Positions 1-11,632 of a DNA stretch of 64,000 bases are shown piece by piece. Each line of letters begins with the position of its first letter. Position 1 is the stretch's first letter. This DNA is from Macrostomum hystrix (Eukaryota > Platyhelminthes > Macrostomidae): the NCBI GenBank assembly GCA_950097015.1, contig CATNEN010000029.1:1240001-1304000 (forward strand), given 5' to 3'. The notes below the pieces were generated by a model. It searched no databases. It had not been told where the DNA came from and worked only from the letters and a program-made list of their open reading frames with translations. Position numbers and translations under genes: made by a program.

Positions 1-713
1 GTAAATTACCGAACTAGGCTACAACAAGCAAAAACAATTACAGTTTAGCATATGATAGCTGCCTAAATTCCTGATGTACATAAATATATATCTCGGCTCC
101 ATTAGTAAAAAAACACTAACCTGGCAGTTCAATCGCCCAACAGGCTACCTTCTGCCGCATTCATTTGAGCTGAAATTGGTAGGGATATTATACTCAAATC
201 GCCAGAAGTATAATATCGCCAACTTAAATACTAACGTTAGTTTCCCTTTTGATTAGTCAAGATTAGTAAACATAGAAGCACAGCCGTTAATTGGCTGCGA
301 ACTTTTAATATCTGATTCAATATTGGGAACACTTTGAACTGCAGACTTCACCTCTAAGTTGTTTAAAGTACTTATTGGTCTCAGTTGCTGCAAGCTGTTG
401 AAACATGGCACAATGATTTCAACCGCTACAACATATTGAACAGAAACTACTTAAAAATAAATGAAAACGAAAAGTAATAAATTCCAGATCTACCTATCAA
501 TCAGACGAGCCAAGAGCTTTCACCTTCAAAGGCATTTTCCGGTAGATTATTTAACTCTTAGTCGTTATGATTATATTATTATATATTTTGCGGTGCCCTA
601 AAGTAGTGGATACAAATAATAAGGATTCAAATAGTCCTGGTCAAACATGATATTTGTTGCATTATTAAACTTCATTAAATCAAATTAAAGTAAGTACATT
701 TTACTTATTTCAG
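1..713. other. 5' flank of the KDZ transposase gene, no gene recognised
   Basis: AT-rich sequence with only short non-convincing reading frames. It ends in a good 3' splice site (TTACTTATTTCAG) whose AG directly touches the ATG at 714. That implies either an upstream non-coding exon that I could not place or a spliced-leader trans-splice acceptor. Confidence 0.5.
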
Positions 714-3393
714 ATGTACCGTTTTAAAACCCTGAAGAAAACACGCAAGGTAACTTACGTTTCTGGCCTGCGTGGACGACCAAGATCAACAAAATACTCT
801 GCCGGTAAAGACTGTTGGAATCAACATAGTGCTAAATCTGCAGTTCAAAACACTTCTGGCACGTCCAGTTCTGTTTTTCAAGAAGCAGATTTCGACTTTG
901 AAAGTTCGTCCGATTGCTTTATCGAGTGGGAAAATTATGATTCATTTGTTGAAAATTGTTCACCGAGTTATCGGAAGTCATTTATTTTGAGCCAGTGCAT
1001 ACGCTGCCGAGAAAACCAAGGTATTTTTCGCTGTATAACCTGTAACGTGGATCTATGTGCTGACTGCAAGGAAGTAACTCATGGAGATTTCGTTGCTCAT
1101 AAATTTCTACTCTGGAATGTAAGCAAACCTACATATATTTAGTGATCTTTAGCTCATAAGTGCACTTTTTTAAACGAAACAAGAAAAAAAGATCTCAACA
1201 GCAATTTTAGCAATCTATGCCAATCAAAAATGTAAACTAAAATGTAACTTCCTCCCGCAGATCGATCTACTGATGTTTAGTGAGGAAACTTCCGGGGCAG
1301 CCATATCTTTTCCAAAACTTTACTGCTGTAATGACTGTGCGAGAGGCAAAGTATTTAATGCAGCGAGCAACGTGCAGTTAATTAACATAACCGGAAGCGT
1401 CCAGGCAAAAGTTTTTACATGTGCAGCATGCGACACCTGTTGTGCTTTGCTGTCTCAGGGCTACTTCCCAGCAACGGCTTCATCAGATGGCGAATGTTTA
1501 ACTTTTTTTTTCCTTTAGTTTCCTTTCACTTCTTGATTCAATGTGCATGGATGGACAGTTGCCTATGCATAGAGCAATTCACTCATTCTTTAAGGGCACA
1601 GTCGTGGGACAAGGTTGCTGGAGTCCAGACTTAGCGAAGAGTGTCTACCAACGTATTCAGCGGTACGGTGTACTTTTGCGCTTTCGCGAGTTGCAAAACC
1701 ATTATTCATGTTGGCCAAAAACATGCCTAAGTTGCCCAGAAAAAAACTCTAAACGCAAGACTGTTCTATGTGGTGATGGTCTCTTCGGTTGGCAGCAATT
1801 TGCAGCGTCGGGTGGAAAGCAGAAGGATTTACCAGGTGATGGTCGTATTTTGCCTGAACCTCTTATTTACGTAGATGGAAATTCTCAACAAGGTTCTACT
1901 GTCCATCATCCTGAGCCTGACAGTTGTCCTAACTGGAGAGCTGGTAGTACAACTAAAGAGACCTCGAGAGGTGCCTCACGGAACAACGTCTATGGATTCT
2001 TTGGTCTGTTCTGCAGACACAATAGGCTTGTGACAGGGTGTAATATAAATACTCCAGGAGAGCGTCTTTGCTATCCAGAGGAATGCCTGCTTCATTATTT
2101 AAAAACGACGCCAGTGTCAAAGCATCTACTGTTTATTTATGACGTTGGTGAGTAATCCGATTTAACATGCGTACAGTTTAAATCATATCATTATAATTCA
2201 TACTTCGTGCAAAATATTTTTAACAGTTTTCCAAAAAATATTGAAAGTGGCATAAAAAGTTTTCTTGCTCGAATATACTCGAAATCGTTTCAATTTCAGG
2301 TTGTCGTGTCTCCAATCGGGTCAAGTCTATCGTTGCACAGTCCGGGGCTGATGTCCATAGCAGCATGTGTGCTGTTAATGCGTTTCACGTCCTTGGACAT
2401 AAAACTAGCTGTCAGCTGAATTTATCCGTACGCGTTACTCCGGGAGCTGGCTTGTGTGACGGTGAGCATTCTGAACGAGCCTGGGCTGCCTTAAGACCGT
2501 ATGGAAAGTTTTTTAAGTACATGCGGAATGATCGGAGGACAATGTCCATATCCCATATTTTACACAATTTCAATGCTCAACAACTTTTAAATGCACATGT
2601 GTGGTTTGCGCAAAGGTTGAAATTGATTACAACTACCTCTACAGCAATAAAAAACGAAATTCAAGCTCTAATGCATGAAATGGCTGTCTTAAAAAATTCT
2701 GGTTGTATTGACACTCGCTTTGACGTATCGGATGAGCAGATTCTGGTCTTAGGCCAGCAATGGCATATGGAATCAATTTCGGGTCACGCCTCTCTTGAAG
2801 AAGATACGCTGGGCTCTTTAAGGTCAGTTGCCACTCAAAGAATATATTGGCTTAGAGAACTTGGTACTTCCACAGGTCAAAGTCGAACAAAAAGTTGTGC
2901 TCGTAGAGTTTTTAGTCTAACTTCGGAAATGCAGAAACTCTATTCCAAATTGCCACAAAACGATAGACCAACTTTTACAGAACTTCAAAACCCTAAGCAT
3001 AGCTTCTATTCCGGAATTGCTAAAAACGATTTTACAGGAAGCTTTCGTAGACGCGCCATTGACGTAAGTCATAAAAAATAGAGGCTTGATGAGGAAAAAA
3101 ACTTTCTTTTTGATGAATGGCGTGATATTCAGAAGCGTATTCAAGAGCATTGTATAACTTTAGAAGGTCAACCAGGTCTACCGGCAGACTTTCACCGACT
3201 GTTTCAGATTATTTACCGGCAAATTGAAAGTGTCCCTATAGCAATGCTCTCAGTCAACCAAGACTCAATCCAAAGTTTAACTCCCACGGTTGACAGTTTA
3301 GACAAAAATGATTCTAACGAACGACTGGACGATCTAGATAACTCATTCAATTCAGCATCAGATGATTCTGATGATGACGAGACCGCGTGTTAA
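714..3393 (+). CDS. KDZ-superfamily (Kyakuja-Dileera-Zisupton) DNA transposase, multi-exon, with two lesions
   Basis: Exons read as 714-1118, 1261-2147 and 2300-3393, about 780 codons. Exon 1 carries a cysteine/histidine cluster (CIRC, CITC, CADC, then two His and a Trp) of the CxC type attached to KDZ transposases. Further signatures are GYFPAT, VDGN (first catalytic Asp near 1874), a GFFGLFCRH segment, YDVGC rebuilt across the 2148-2299 intron (second Asp), FHxxGHxxxCQ, and CDGEHSERAW near 2458 (third acidic site). The C-terminus is Asp/Ser-rich and acidic. There are two breaks. The frame shifts at a run of nine T (1503-1511). An in-frame TAG lies at 3079-3081, inside an 18-nt GTAAGT...TAG stretch that could be a micro-intron. 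The product should catalyse cut-and-paste transposition of the host element. Family assignment is strong; whether it still works is unclear. Confidence 0.9.
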
Positions 3394-3485
3394 ATATATA
3401 TTAGCAGCTAAGTGCATCAAACCAAAAAGTCTCATAATATTTAAGTCAAATTGCAACACTTTACTATTAAGTATCTGCTATCTGA

Positions 3486-4071
3486 CACAAAAAAATGCTG
3501 GGACTGTCAATGTGCATTCATTGCTTTGACATTTTTCCCTCTGCAAAAAACTAATGCTGGGATTGTCAATGTGCATTCATTGCTTTGACATTTTTCCCTC
3601 TGCAAAAAACTAATGCTGGGATTGTCAATGTGCATTTATTGCTTTGACATTTTTCCTCTGCATAAAACTAATGCTGGGATTGTCACTGTGCATTCATTGC
3701 TTGGACATTTTTCCCTCTGCATAAAACTAATGCTGGGATTGTCAATGGGCATTCATTGCTTTGACATTTTTCCCTCTGCATAAAACTAATGCTGGGATTG
3801 TCAATGGGCATTCATTGCTTTGACATTTTTCCCTCTGCATAAAACTAATGCTGGGATTGTCAATGTGCATTCATTGCTTTGACATTTTTCCCTCTGCATA
3901 AAACTAATGCTGGGATTGTCAATGTGCATTCATTGCTTTGACATTTTTCCCTCTGCATAAAACTAATGCTGGGATTGTCAATGGGCATTCATTGCTTTGA
4001 CATTTTTCCCTCTGCATAAAACTAATGCTGGGATTGTCAATGTGCATTCATTGCTTTGACATTTTCCCTCT
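3486..4071 (+). repeat. 59-bp tandem array, about 10 units, subterminal to the KDZ element
   Basis: Unit starts TGCTGGGATTGTCAATG and ends TCCCTCTGCATAAAACTAA. It starts about 90 bp after the KDZ stop codon. The same unit occurs inverted and longer at 14249-15523, so the array belongs to the same mobile element. Confidence 0.95.
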
Positions 4072-4174
4072 GCATTTGTCAGATAAATTTTTCTTTCACG
4101 AACGTGACGCGCCTCATCGTGGCGTGAAAGTGAACAGTGCGCGTTTCAATCTTTTGCACTGGCCAAGACGTCAC
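4072..4174 (+). repeat. Terminal-inverted-repeat-like segment, left copy
   Basis: About 103 bp lying between the 59-bp array and apparently unrelated DNA. Read outward-in from 4174 it starts GTGACGTCTTGGCCAGTGC. The inverted copy at 14144-14248 differs at about one position, including a shared variant of the first array unit. The segment contains a short stem (CTTTCACG/CGTGAAAG). I read it as one terminus of the KDZ element. Confidence 0.85.
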
Positions 4175-5576
4175 TACTAGTTAGTCTAGGTGTTTTACAA
4201 CCTTCTGTACTGAATATCCACGAACCAATCACTTCATATATTTTATTCTATCTATTCACATTCTTTATACCCAGAAATTTGCTGTTATAGTAGACTCCCT
4301 CTCACAAAGTTGACCTATTTTGTCTTGTTTCCGGTACGTAAATCAAGAAATCAAAGCAATGAACGCTACTTTTAGTTTAAGATTTAGTATCATTTGCGAT
4401 TCAGCTCTCAATCTGCGTGTTCTCAATATAATTTCCTGCTTTCATTCATTTTTCCCTATGTTCCGTGGTGCACAACTGCTGGACTGGAGAACAATCGCAC
4501 TCGGCACCAAAAGATGTAGTGGCACTTTTAGGCTTAAATACAGGTAAAAGATGCTTTTAATTACTTAAATTTGTGACTTATTTATTGAATTTTATATTCA
4601 AGTTCAATTCCCACCCTGCCAGGAAATGCAAACTGGACTCGACAGTTTAGATTATTCGGAGGCAGCCTTGCAAAAACAGTGGCGAAGCCTGTCTGTCACG
4701 AGCAGAAACCGTAGCCGGCCGTCAGTGTCGGCCACCTTCGCGATGCGCGGTTTCTCAATGTACGACGGAAGATAATTGCATATTATGCACTGTCTGCAGC
4801 TACCCATCTAGCCGACTAGCGGGCCTGCCATCCCACCAATGCAGCGCTGGAATACTGAGTACTGGTTGCTAACTGCAAAGATACATGCTTCTCACCTTAA
4901 TTTGATATTATTTTGCGCATTCTCAAGTCCGTGTACTCTGTACTTACCCCCTGTTGAGCAGTTATTGCAATATGCACATTTTTCTTATTTACGAGTAGCT
5001 AGTAAATATACAAATTGTACTTCGTCTTACTGCTTGCTAATAAATAAGTAGCTTACGAAATGCGCCCGATACCATCCCGTATAAAGCCAGTCTTAAATGG
5101 CGCATATTTTGTTACACCTACTGTGAGAAGCCTACTATGAAAGTGGTTGATAGTATATAACGACGTGTTATTCTTTGGAAATTATATGCTTAACATATCG
5201 CCATTCCAGCATTAAAATAATTTTGTGTACAATTTGTTACTTAATAAAAAATTAATCAATTTTCGATATGTACAGCAAGCAAACCGATGCCTTAAGTACC
5301 CAAGTTCAGCCGACTGTACTTTTGAAAAAACAAGAAAGTGTTTCGTGTTTAAGATTTTAACAGTAACGGCATTGAGGTCGATTGCTGGTAATGTACTGTA
5401 CGTATCGAGTACAATCGTAACAAGTAGCTCTACATGTACCTCAATCTCAGCAAAAATTAGATTAATTGGATGTCAGTATAGAAGTGGATTTCTCATCTCA
5501 ATCTGATACGAATTTAACGCCAAAAGCCCCATTGTCAGAACTCTGTTTCCTGAAGTGCAAGTGTAAATTAATTGTC
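4175..5576. other. No gene recognised
   Basis: Moderately AT-rich, with scattered short open frames only. A small GC-richer patch near 4680-4770 has no splice context or similarity that I recognise. Confidence 0.4.
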
Positions 5577-8500
5577 ATGATAGTCGAATTTAAGCAGTAT
5601 GTATTCAACTCAGTGTAACCACTGATGAATCCGTAAATGTACCCCCGCTTCAACAGTTCAGATGGTCAACTATAAGCCGTATATATTCAACTCAGTGTAA
5701 CCACTGATGAATCCGTAAATGTACCCCCACTTCAACAGTTCAGATAGTCAACTATAAGCCGTATATATTCAACTCAGTGTAACCACTGATGAATCCGTAA
5801 ATGTACCCCCACTTCAACAGTTCAGATAGTCAACTATAAGCCGTATATATTCAACTCAGTGTAACCACTGATGAATCCGTAAATGTACCCCCACTTCAAC
5901 AGTTCAGATAGTCAACTATAAGCCGTATATATTCAACTCAGTGTAACCACTGATGAATCCGTAAATGTACCCCCACTTCAACAGTTCAGATAGTCAACTA
6001 TAAGCCGTATATATTCAACTCAGTGTAACCACTGATGAATCCGTAAATGTACCCCCACTTCAACAGTTCAGATAGTCAACTATAAGCCGTATATATTCAA
6101 CTCAGTGTAACCACTGATGAATCCGTAAATGTACCCCCACTTCAACAGTTCAGATAGTCAACTATAAGCCGTATATATTCAACTCAGTGTAACCACTGAT
6201 GAATCCGTAAATGTACCCCCACTTCAACAGTTCAGATAGTCAACTATAAGCTGTATATATTCAACTCAGTGTAACCACTGATGAATCCGTAAATGTACCC
6301 TCACTTCAACAGTTCAGATAGTCAACTATAAGCAGTATATATTCAACTCAGTGTAACCACTGATGAATCCGTAAATGTACCCTCACTTCAACAGTTCAGA
6401 TAGTCAACTATAAGCTGTATATATTCAACTCAGTGTAACCACTGATGAATCCGTAAATGTACCCTCACTTCAACAGTTCAGATAGTCAACTATAAGCAGT
6501 ATATATTCAACTCAGTGTAACCACTGATGAATCCGTAAATGTACCCTCACTTCAACAGTTCAGATAGTCAACTATAAGCTGTATATATTCAACTCAGTGT
6601 AACCACTGATGAATCCGTAAATGTACCCCCACTTCAACAGTTCAGATAGTCAACTATAAGCAGTATATATTCAACTCAGTGTAACCACTGATGAATCCGT
6701 AAATGTACCCTCACTTCAACAGTTCAGATAGTCAACTATAAGCAGTATATATTCAACTCAGTGTAACCACTGATGAATCCGTAAATGTACCCTCACTTCA
6801 ACAGTTCAGATAGTCAACTATAAGCCGTATATATTCAACTCAGTGTAACCACTGATGAATCCGTAAATGTACCCCCACTTCAACAGTTCAGATAGTCAAC
6901 TATAAGCCGTATATATTCAACTCAGTGTAACCACTGATGAATCCGTAAATGTACCCCCACTTCAACAGTTCAGATAGTCAACTATAAGCCGTATATATTC
7001 AACTCAGTGTAACCACTGATGAATCCGTAAATGTACCCTCACTTCAACAGTTCAGATAGTCAACTATAAGCAGTATATATTCAACTCAGTGTAACCACTG
7101 ATGAATCCGTAAATGTACCCTCACTTCAACAGTTCAGATAGTCAACTATAAGCAGTATATATTCAACTCAGTGTAACCACTGATGAATCCGTAAATGTAC
7201 CCCCACTTCAACAGTTCAGATAGTCAACTATAAGCAGTATATATTCAACTCAGTGTAACCACTGATGAATCCGTAAATGTACCCCCACTTCAACAGTTCA
7301 GATAGTCAACTATAAGCAGTATATATTCAACTCAGTGTAACCACTGATGAATCCGTAAATGTACCCCCACTTCAACAGTTCAGATAGTCAACTATAAGCA
7401 GTATATATTCAACTCAGTGTAACCACTGATGAATCCGTAAATGTACCCCCACTTCAACAGTTCAGATAGTCAACTATAAGCAGTATATATTCAACTCAGT
7501 GTAACCACTGATGAATCCGTAAATGTACCCCCACTTCAACAGTTCAGATAGTCAACTATAAGCAGTATATATTCAACTCAGTGTAACCACTGATGAATCC
7601 GTAAATGTACCCCCACTTCAACAGTTCAGATAGTCAACTATAAGCAGTATATATTCAACTCAGTGTAACCACTGATGAATCCGTAAATGTACCCTCACTT
7701 CAACAGTTCAGATAGTCAACTATAAGCAGTATATATTCAACTCAGTGTAACCACTGATGAATCCGTAAATGTACCCTCACTTCAACAGTTCAGATAGTCA
7801 ACTATAAGCCGTATATATTCAACTCAGTGTAACCACTGATGAATCCGTAAATGTACCCCCACTTCAACAGTTCAGATAGTCAACTATAAGCCGTATATAT
7901 TCAACTCAGTGTAACCACTGATGAATCCGTAAATGTACCCCCACTTCAACAGTTCAGATAGTCAACTATAAGCAGTATATATTCAACTCAGTGTAACCAC
8001 TGATGAATCCGTAAATGTACCCCCACTTCAACAGTTCAGATAGTCAACTATAAGCAGTATATATTCAACTCAGTGTAACCACTGATGAATCCGTAAATGT
8101 ACCCGGCCACTTCAACAGTTCAGATAGTCAACTATAAGCCGTATATATTCAACTCAGTGTAACCACTGATGAATCCGTAAATGTACCCCCACTTCAACAG
8201 TTCAGATAGTCAACTATAAGCCGTATATATTCAACTCAGTGTAACCACTGATGAATCCGTAAATGTACCCCCACTTCAACAGTTCAGATAGTCAACTATA
8301 AGCTGTATATATTCAACTCAGTGTAACCACTGATGAATCCGTAAATGTACCCCCACTTCAACAGTTCAGATAGTCAACTATAAGCCGTATATATTCAACT
8401 CAGTGTAACCACTGATGAATCCGTAAATGTACCCCCACTTCAACAGTTCAGATAGTCAACTATAAGCCGTATATATTCAACTCAGTGTAACCACTGATGA

Positions 8501-9172
8501 ATCCGTAAATGTACCCCCACTTCAACAGTTCAGATAGTCAACTATAAGCCGTATATATTCAACTCAGTGTAACCACTGATGAATCCGTAAATGTACCCCC
8601 ACTTCAACAGTTCAGATAGTCAACTATAAGCCGTATATATTCAACTCAGTGTAACCACTGATGAATCCGTAAATGTACCCCCACTTCAACAGTTCAGATA
8701 GTCAACTATAAGCCGTATATATTCAACTCAGTGTAACCACTGATGAATCCGTAAATGTACCCCCACTTCAACAGTTCAGATAGTCAACTATAAGCCGTAT
8801 ATATTCAACTCAGTGTAACCACTGATGAATCCGTAAATGTACCCTCACTTCAACAGTTCAGATAGTCAACTATAAGCAGTATATATTCAACTCAGTGTAA
8901 CCACTGATGAATCCGTAAATGTACCCTCACTTCAACAGTTCAGATAGTCAACTATAAGCCGTATATATTCAACTCAGTGTAACCACTGATGAATCCGTAA
9001 ATGTACCCCCACTTCAACAGTTCAGATAGTCAACTATAAGCCGTATATATTCAACTCAGTGTAACCACTGATGAATCCGTAAATGTACCCTCACTTCAAC
9101 AGTTCAGATAGTCAACTATAAGCAGTATATATTCAACTCAGTGTAACCACTGATGAATCCGTAAATGTACCC
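5577..9172 (+). repeat. 82-bp satellite array, about 44 units
   Basis: Unit period is 82 bp (for example the GTATATATTCAACTC word at 5679 and 5761). Units are almost identical and vary mainly at two places: C, A or T in AAGCNGT, and C or T in ACCCNCAC. The first unit is degenerate and the last is cut at 9172. One unit near 8101 has a GG insertion. Variants cluster in runs, which indicates recent local homogenisation. Confidence 0.97.
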
Positions 9173-9744
9173 CCTAAGTTTGTAGAACAGGTGCACATCT
9201 GGAATCGCGCATGCCGTTATTGTATAGCCCCTGATGTGCCGTCAAAAATTCAGCATCCGAAACTTAAAAAAATAACGATATTCGCACTTCAAAAAACTAA
9301 CTTTTAGCTTTTGATGAATAAAATTGCTAATTTTTTAAAACGCATAACAAAAATTAAGAGATTTTAAAGCTAAGGCCCTATTTGGCTATCACCGGGGTCG
9401 GTATGTTTTACACTTGCTTCCGTTAGAAGCTCATAGCGGATGAAAGTTACGGGATAGATGAAGTTGAGGGTAGAAGCTTGCCCACTGAGCTCAGGCAGAA
9501 TGCCGAATAAAATAAAGAACGCTGATAATAGAAAGGCCAAAAGTATTAAAATTGGTGAGCGTAATGTCTTTTGCTCGCCTCAGATTTGAACTCAAGTGAC
9601 TCTGGGTTTTCGCTCATGCAAGTAATAGCTGGTTTACTAATAACGCAGACTCAAACCACACAAGGGATGATTCACACGAAGGAATAAACGACTCAATGAA
9701 CTTAATAAACAGGTTAGAGCCTAATAAACAAATAAACACAGAGG
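9173..9744. other. No gene recognised
   Basis: Non-repetitive AT-rich sequence between the 82-bp satellite and the 30-bp-repeat fragments. No coding signal seen. Confidence 0.4.
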
Positions 9745-9830
9745 ATAAGCGAGGCTGCTTACTAATAGAATTGATAAGGTGATGCTGCTTACTCATAAAA
9801 TTGATAAGGGTTTCAAACAATTTTCCTAAG
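9745..9830 (+). repeat. Short copy of a 30-bp repeat family with flanks
   Basis: Contains GAGGCTGCTTACTAATAG and GTGATGCTGCTTACTCAT units and then GGGTTTCAAACAATTTT. The same flanks and a longer run of units recur at 10945-11105. The large array at 13640-14143 is the same family inverted. Confidence 0.8.
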
Positions 9831-9944
9831 ATCTGCGTCTAGCACCAGCAGCAGATAATCAACAACAGCGTTAATAGCAAAAATGACAACACAAATTATT
9901 GCACTTTTAGCAGCTGCGGCAGCCAGTCGGTGACGAAACTTGTC

Positions 9945-11350
9945 TTAGAGCCGCACCTCGGCATAGCTCAGCAGGATAAGGTCGTAGCAACATCCGTAGT
10001 CCCACGTAGTCTCCGTAGTCTGCTAGTTAGTAATAAAAAATTGAAAATTATGAAAAATATATTTAAGTTTTTTAATAAATAAAATTAATAAATAATAAAT
10101 AAATAGAGCAGAGAAGTAAAATCAGGGACATTCCATCGTGGGCCAATTCCTTATATACTTATTTATAACAAACATATTTATAACGAACGTTTCAATAATA
10201 TATAAAATACAAACTACAAACCAAGATTAAATTAAGTTAACGGATGCGCACCTGACATGACTTATAGACTTTTCTTTGGGTTTTAGTTGTCCCTGGCTGT
10301 GGCCCAGGTGAAACTGCTCCGGGAAGCTGCTGATTAGCCCCTGCAGAGCTAACGCTGCGGCTGCCTCATGGAATGGCTAGAGCAGCCAATCAAACATGTC
10401 GACACCGGTGACGCCCATCTGAAGTGGTCCCAGACCCTCTGACTTGGCCACCAGCTGGAACACGTCCATGGCGGCAAGAAGGTCGCTGCCTGGGCCGCAG
10501 CCGAGTGACAGGACCTCATAGCTGGTGCTGCTGGTGTTTGAGCCCATGATGGCGTCATAGAGCTCAGCTTGAATCAGCTGGCGAATGGACAACCGCTTCT
10601 TCGGGAGCTCGCACACTGTGTATGCGGCCCTAAATTCACTAGATTGGTAGAACCCTAAGTTTCCTTTGTCGCCTGACTGACTGGAAAACAAAAGTAGAAT
10701 ATTTTACTAATTTCAACAAAAATGTTTTTAAAATATATTTTGTGAGCACAGGCTATGGAATCTGAGTCTCTACAGCACCTGAGTCTATCCTATCTAGGCC
10801 AATGAGATCTGAGTCTATGCCATGAATTTCTATCTGAGTATGAAAAGGCAAAATAATGAAAATAGGAGACAAACACATCAAACACATTGAGATTAACCCG
10901 GCTTAATTATATAATAATTAATTAAGAAGTCATATTGCTTAAAAAAACACAGAGGATAAGCGAGGCTGCTTACTAATAGAATTGATAAGGTGATGCTGCT
11001 TACTAATAAAATTGATAAGGTGATGCTGCTTACTAATAGAATTGATAAGGTGATGCTGCTTACTCATAGAATTGATAATGTTTAACGGGTTTCAAACAAT
11101 TTTACTAAAGCACTCCCGCTGGCGCACCGGCTCGATGTCATTGTCAATGACGAATATTCGGCTGCCAAGTCTTAACACGTGAAACAAAGCAACTATGATG
11201 ATTTCTAGAGAAGCATCATAGTTGCTTCTATGATGCTGCAGCAGCAGTCAGTCAGCAGTCAGCCAGTCAGTGACTGATCTACCAGACTGGATGCTCGTTG
11301 ACACTACGTACTTTCCCTCCGAGGTCCACATCGCCGAACTGGCTGGCGGG
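9945..11350 (-). pseudogene. Class I SAM-dependent methyltransferase-like gene fragment
   Basis: Exon candidates on the minus strand are 11350-11312, 10680-10377 and 10019-9945. The middle exon encodes EVLSLGCGPGSDLLA, which matches SAM-binding motif I, and then GVTGVDMFDW, which matches an acidic motif II. It stops at 10377 without an obvious donor. The last candidate follows a textbook branch point and acceptor (TACTAACTAGCAG) and encodes YDLILLSY, like motif IV. Joining the first and middle exons keeps the frame. Their two acceptors are near-identical over about 35 bp, so that stretch was duplicated. The substrate is unknown. The protein looks incomplete, so I call a fragment or pseudogene inside a transposon-rich block. 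The exact family was not recognised. Confidence 0.5.
10945..11105 (+). repeat. Second copy of the 30-bp repeat family with the same flanks
   Basis: Same ACACAGAGGATAAGCGAG start and GTTTCAAACAATTTT end as 9745-9830, but with about four units instead of two. The copies differ in unit number. Confidence 0.8.
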
Positions 11351-11459
11351 CTGGAAAACAAAAGTAGAATATTTTACTAATTTCAACAAATATGTTTTTA
11401 GAGAGGCAGTCGATATCGAAATAATTATGGAAATTCGTCAGTAATAAGATAGGGCTTAT

Positions 11460-11632
11460 AGGGCCCGACTTTCTCATCGTCTGGCAGTGTACACTATCGC
11501 TGTGCCCCTAAGTCTTCTCTCCGCGGCTGCGTTCAAAATGAATGTGGCCTCGCCGCGGAATCGAGCTCAGGGACCTCGGTGCGAGAGGCCAACGCGTTAG
11601 ACCGATTTGCCACTCACCCGGCCCTAACCAAT
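11460..11632 (-). mobile_element. tRNA-derived SINE, family 1
   Basis: Read on the minus strand the head is GTGAGTGGCAAATCGGT (A-box-like), followed by CTGAGCTCGATTCCGCG (B-box-like). A body with CGCAGCCGCGGAGAG and GATGAGAAAGTC follows. Related copies lie at 29385, 30780, 38195, 48135, 52935 and 62855. Confidence 0.85.

Noticed and set aside
1452-1518. An intron that would repair the KDZ frameshift
   Set aside because: The only donor with the right phase (GT at 1452) would delete the conserved GYFPAT block, so a frameshift at the T9 run is the simpler reading.
5577-9172. CTGATGAATCC in each 82-bp unit resembles the core of a hammerhead ribozyme
   Set aside because: The unit has no GAAA at the right distance, and the stem II halves (ATCC and ATGT) do not pair. 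No stem I/III arrangement with a cleavable triplet was found on either strand.
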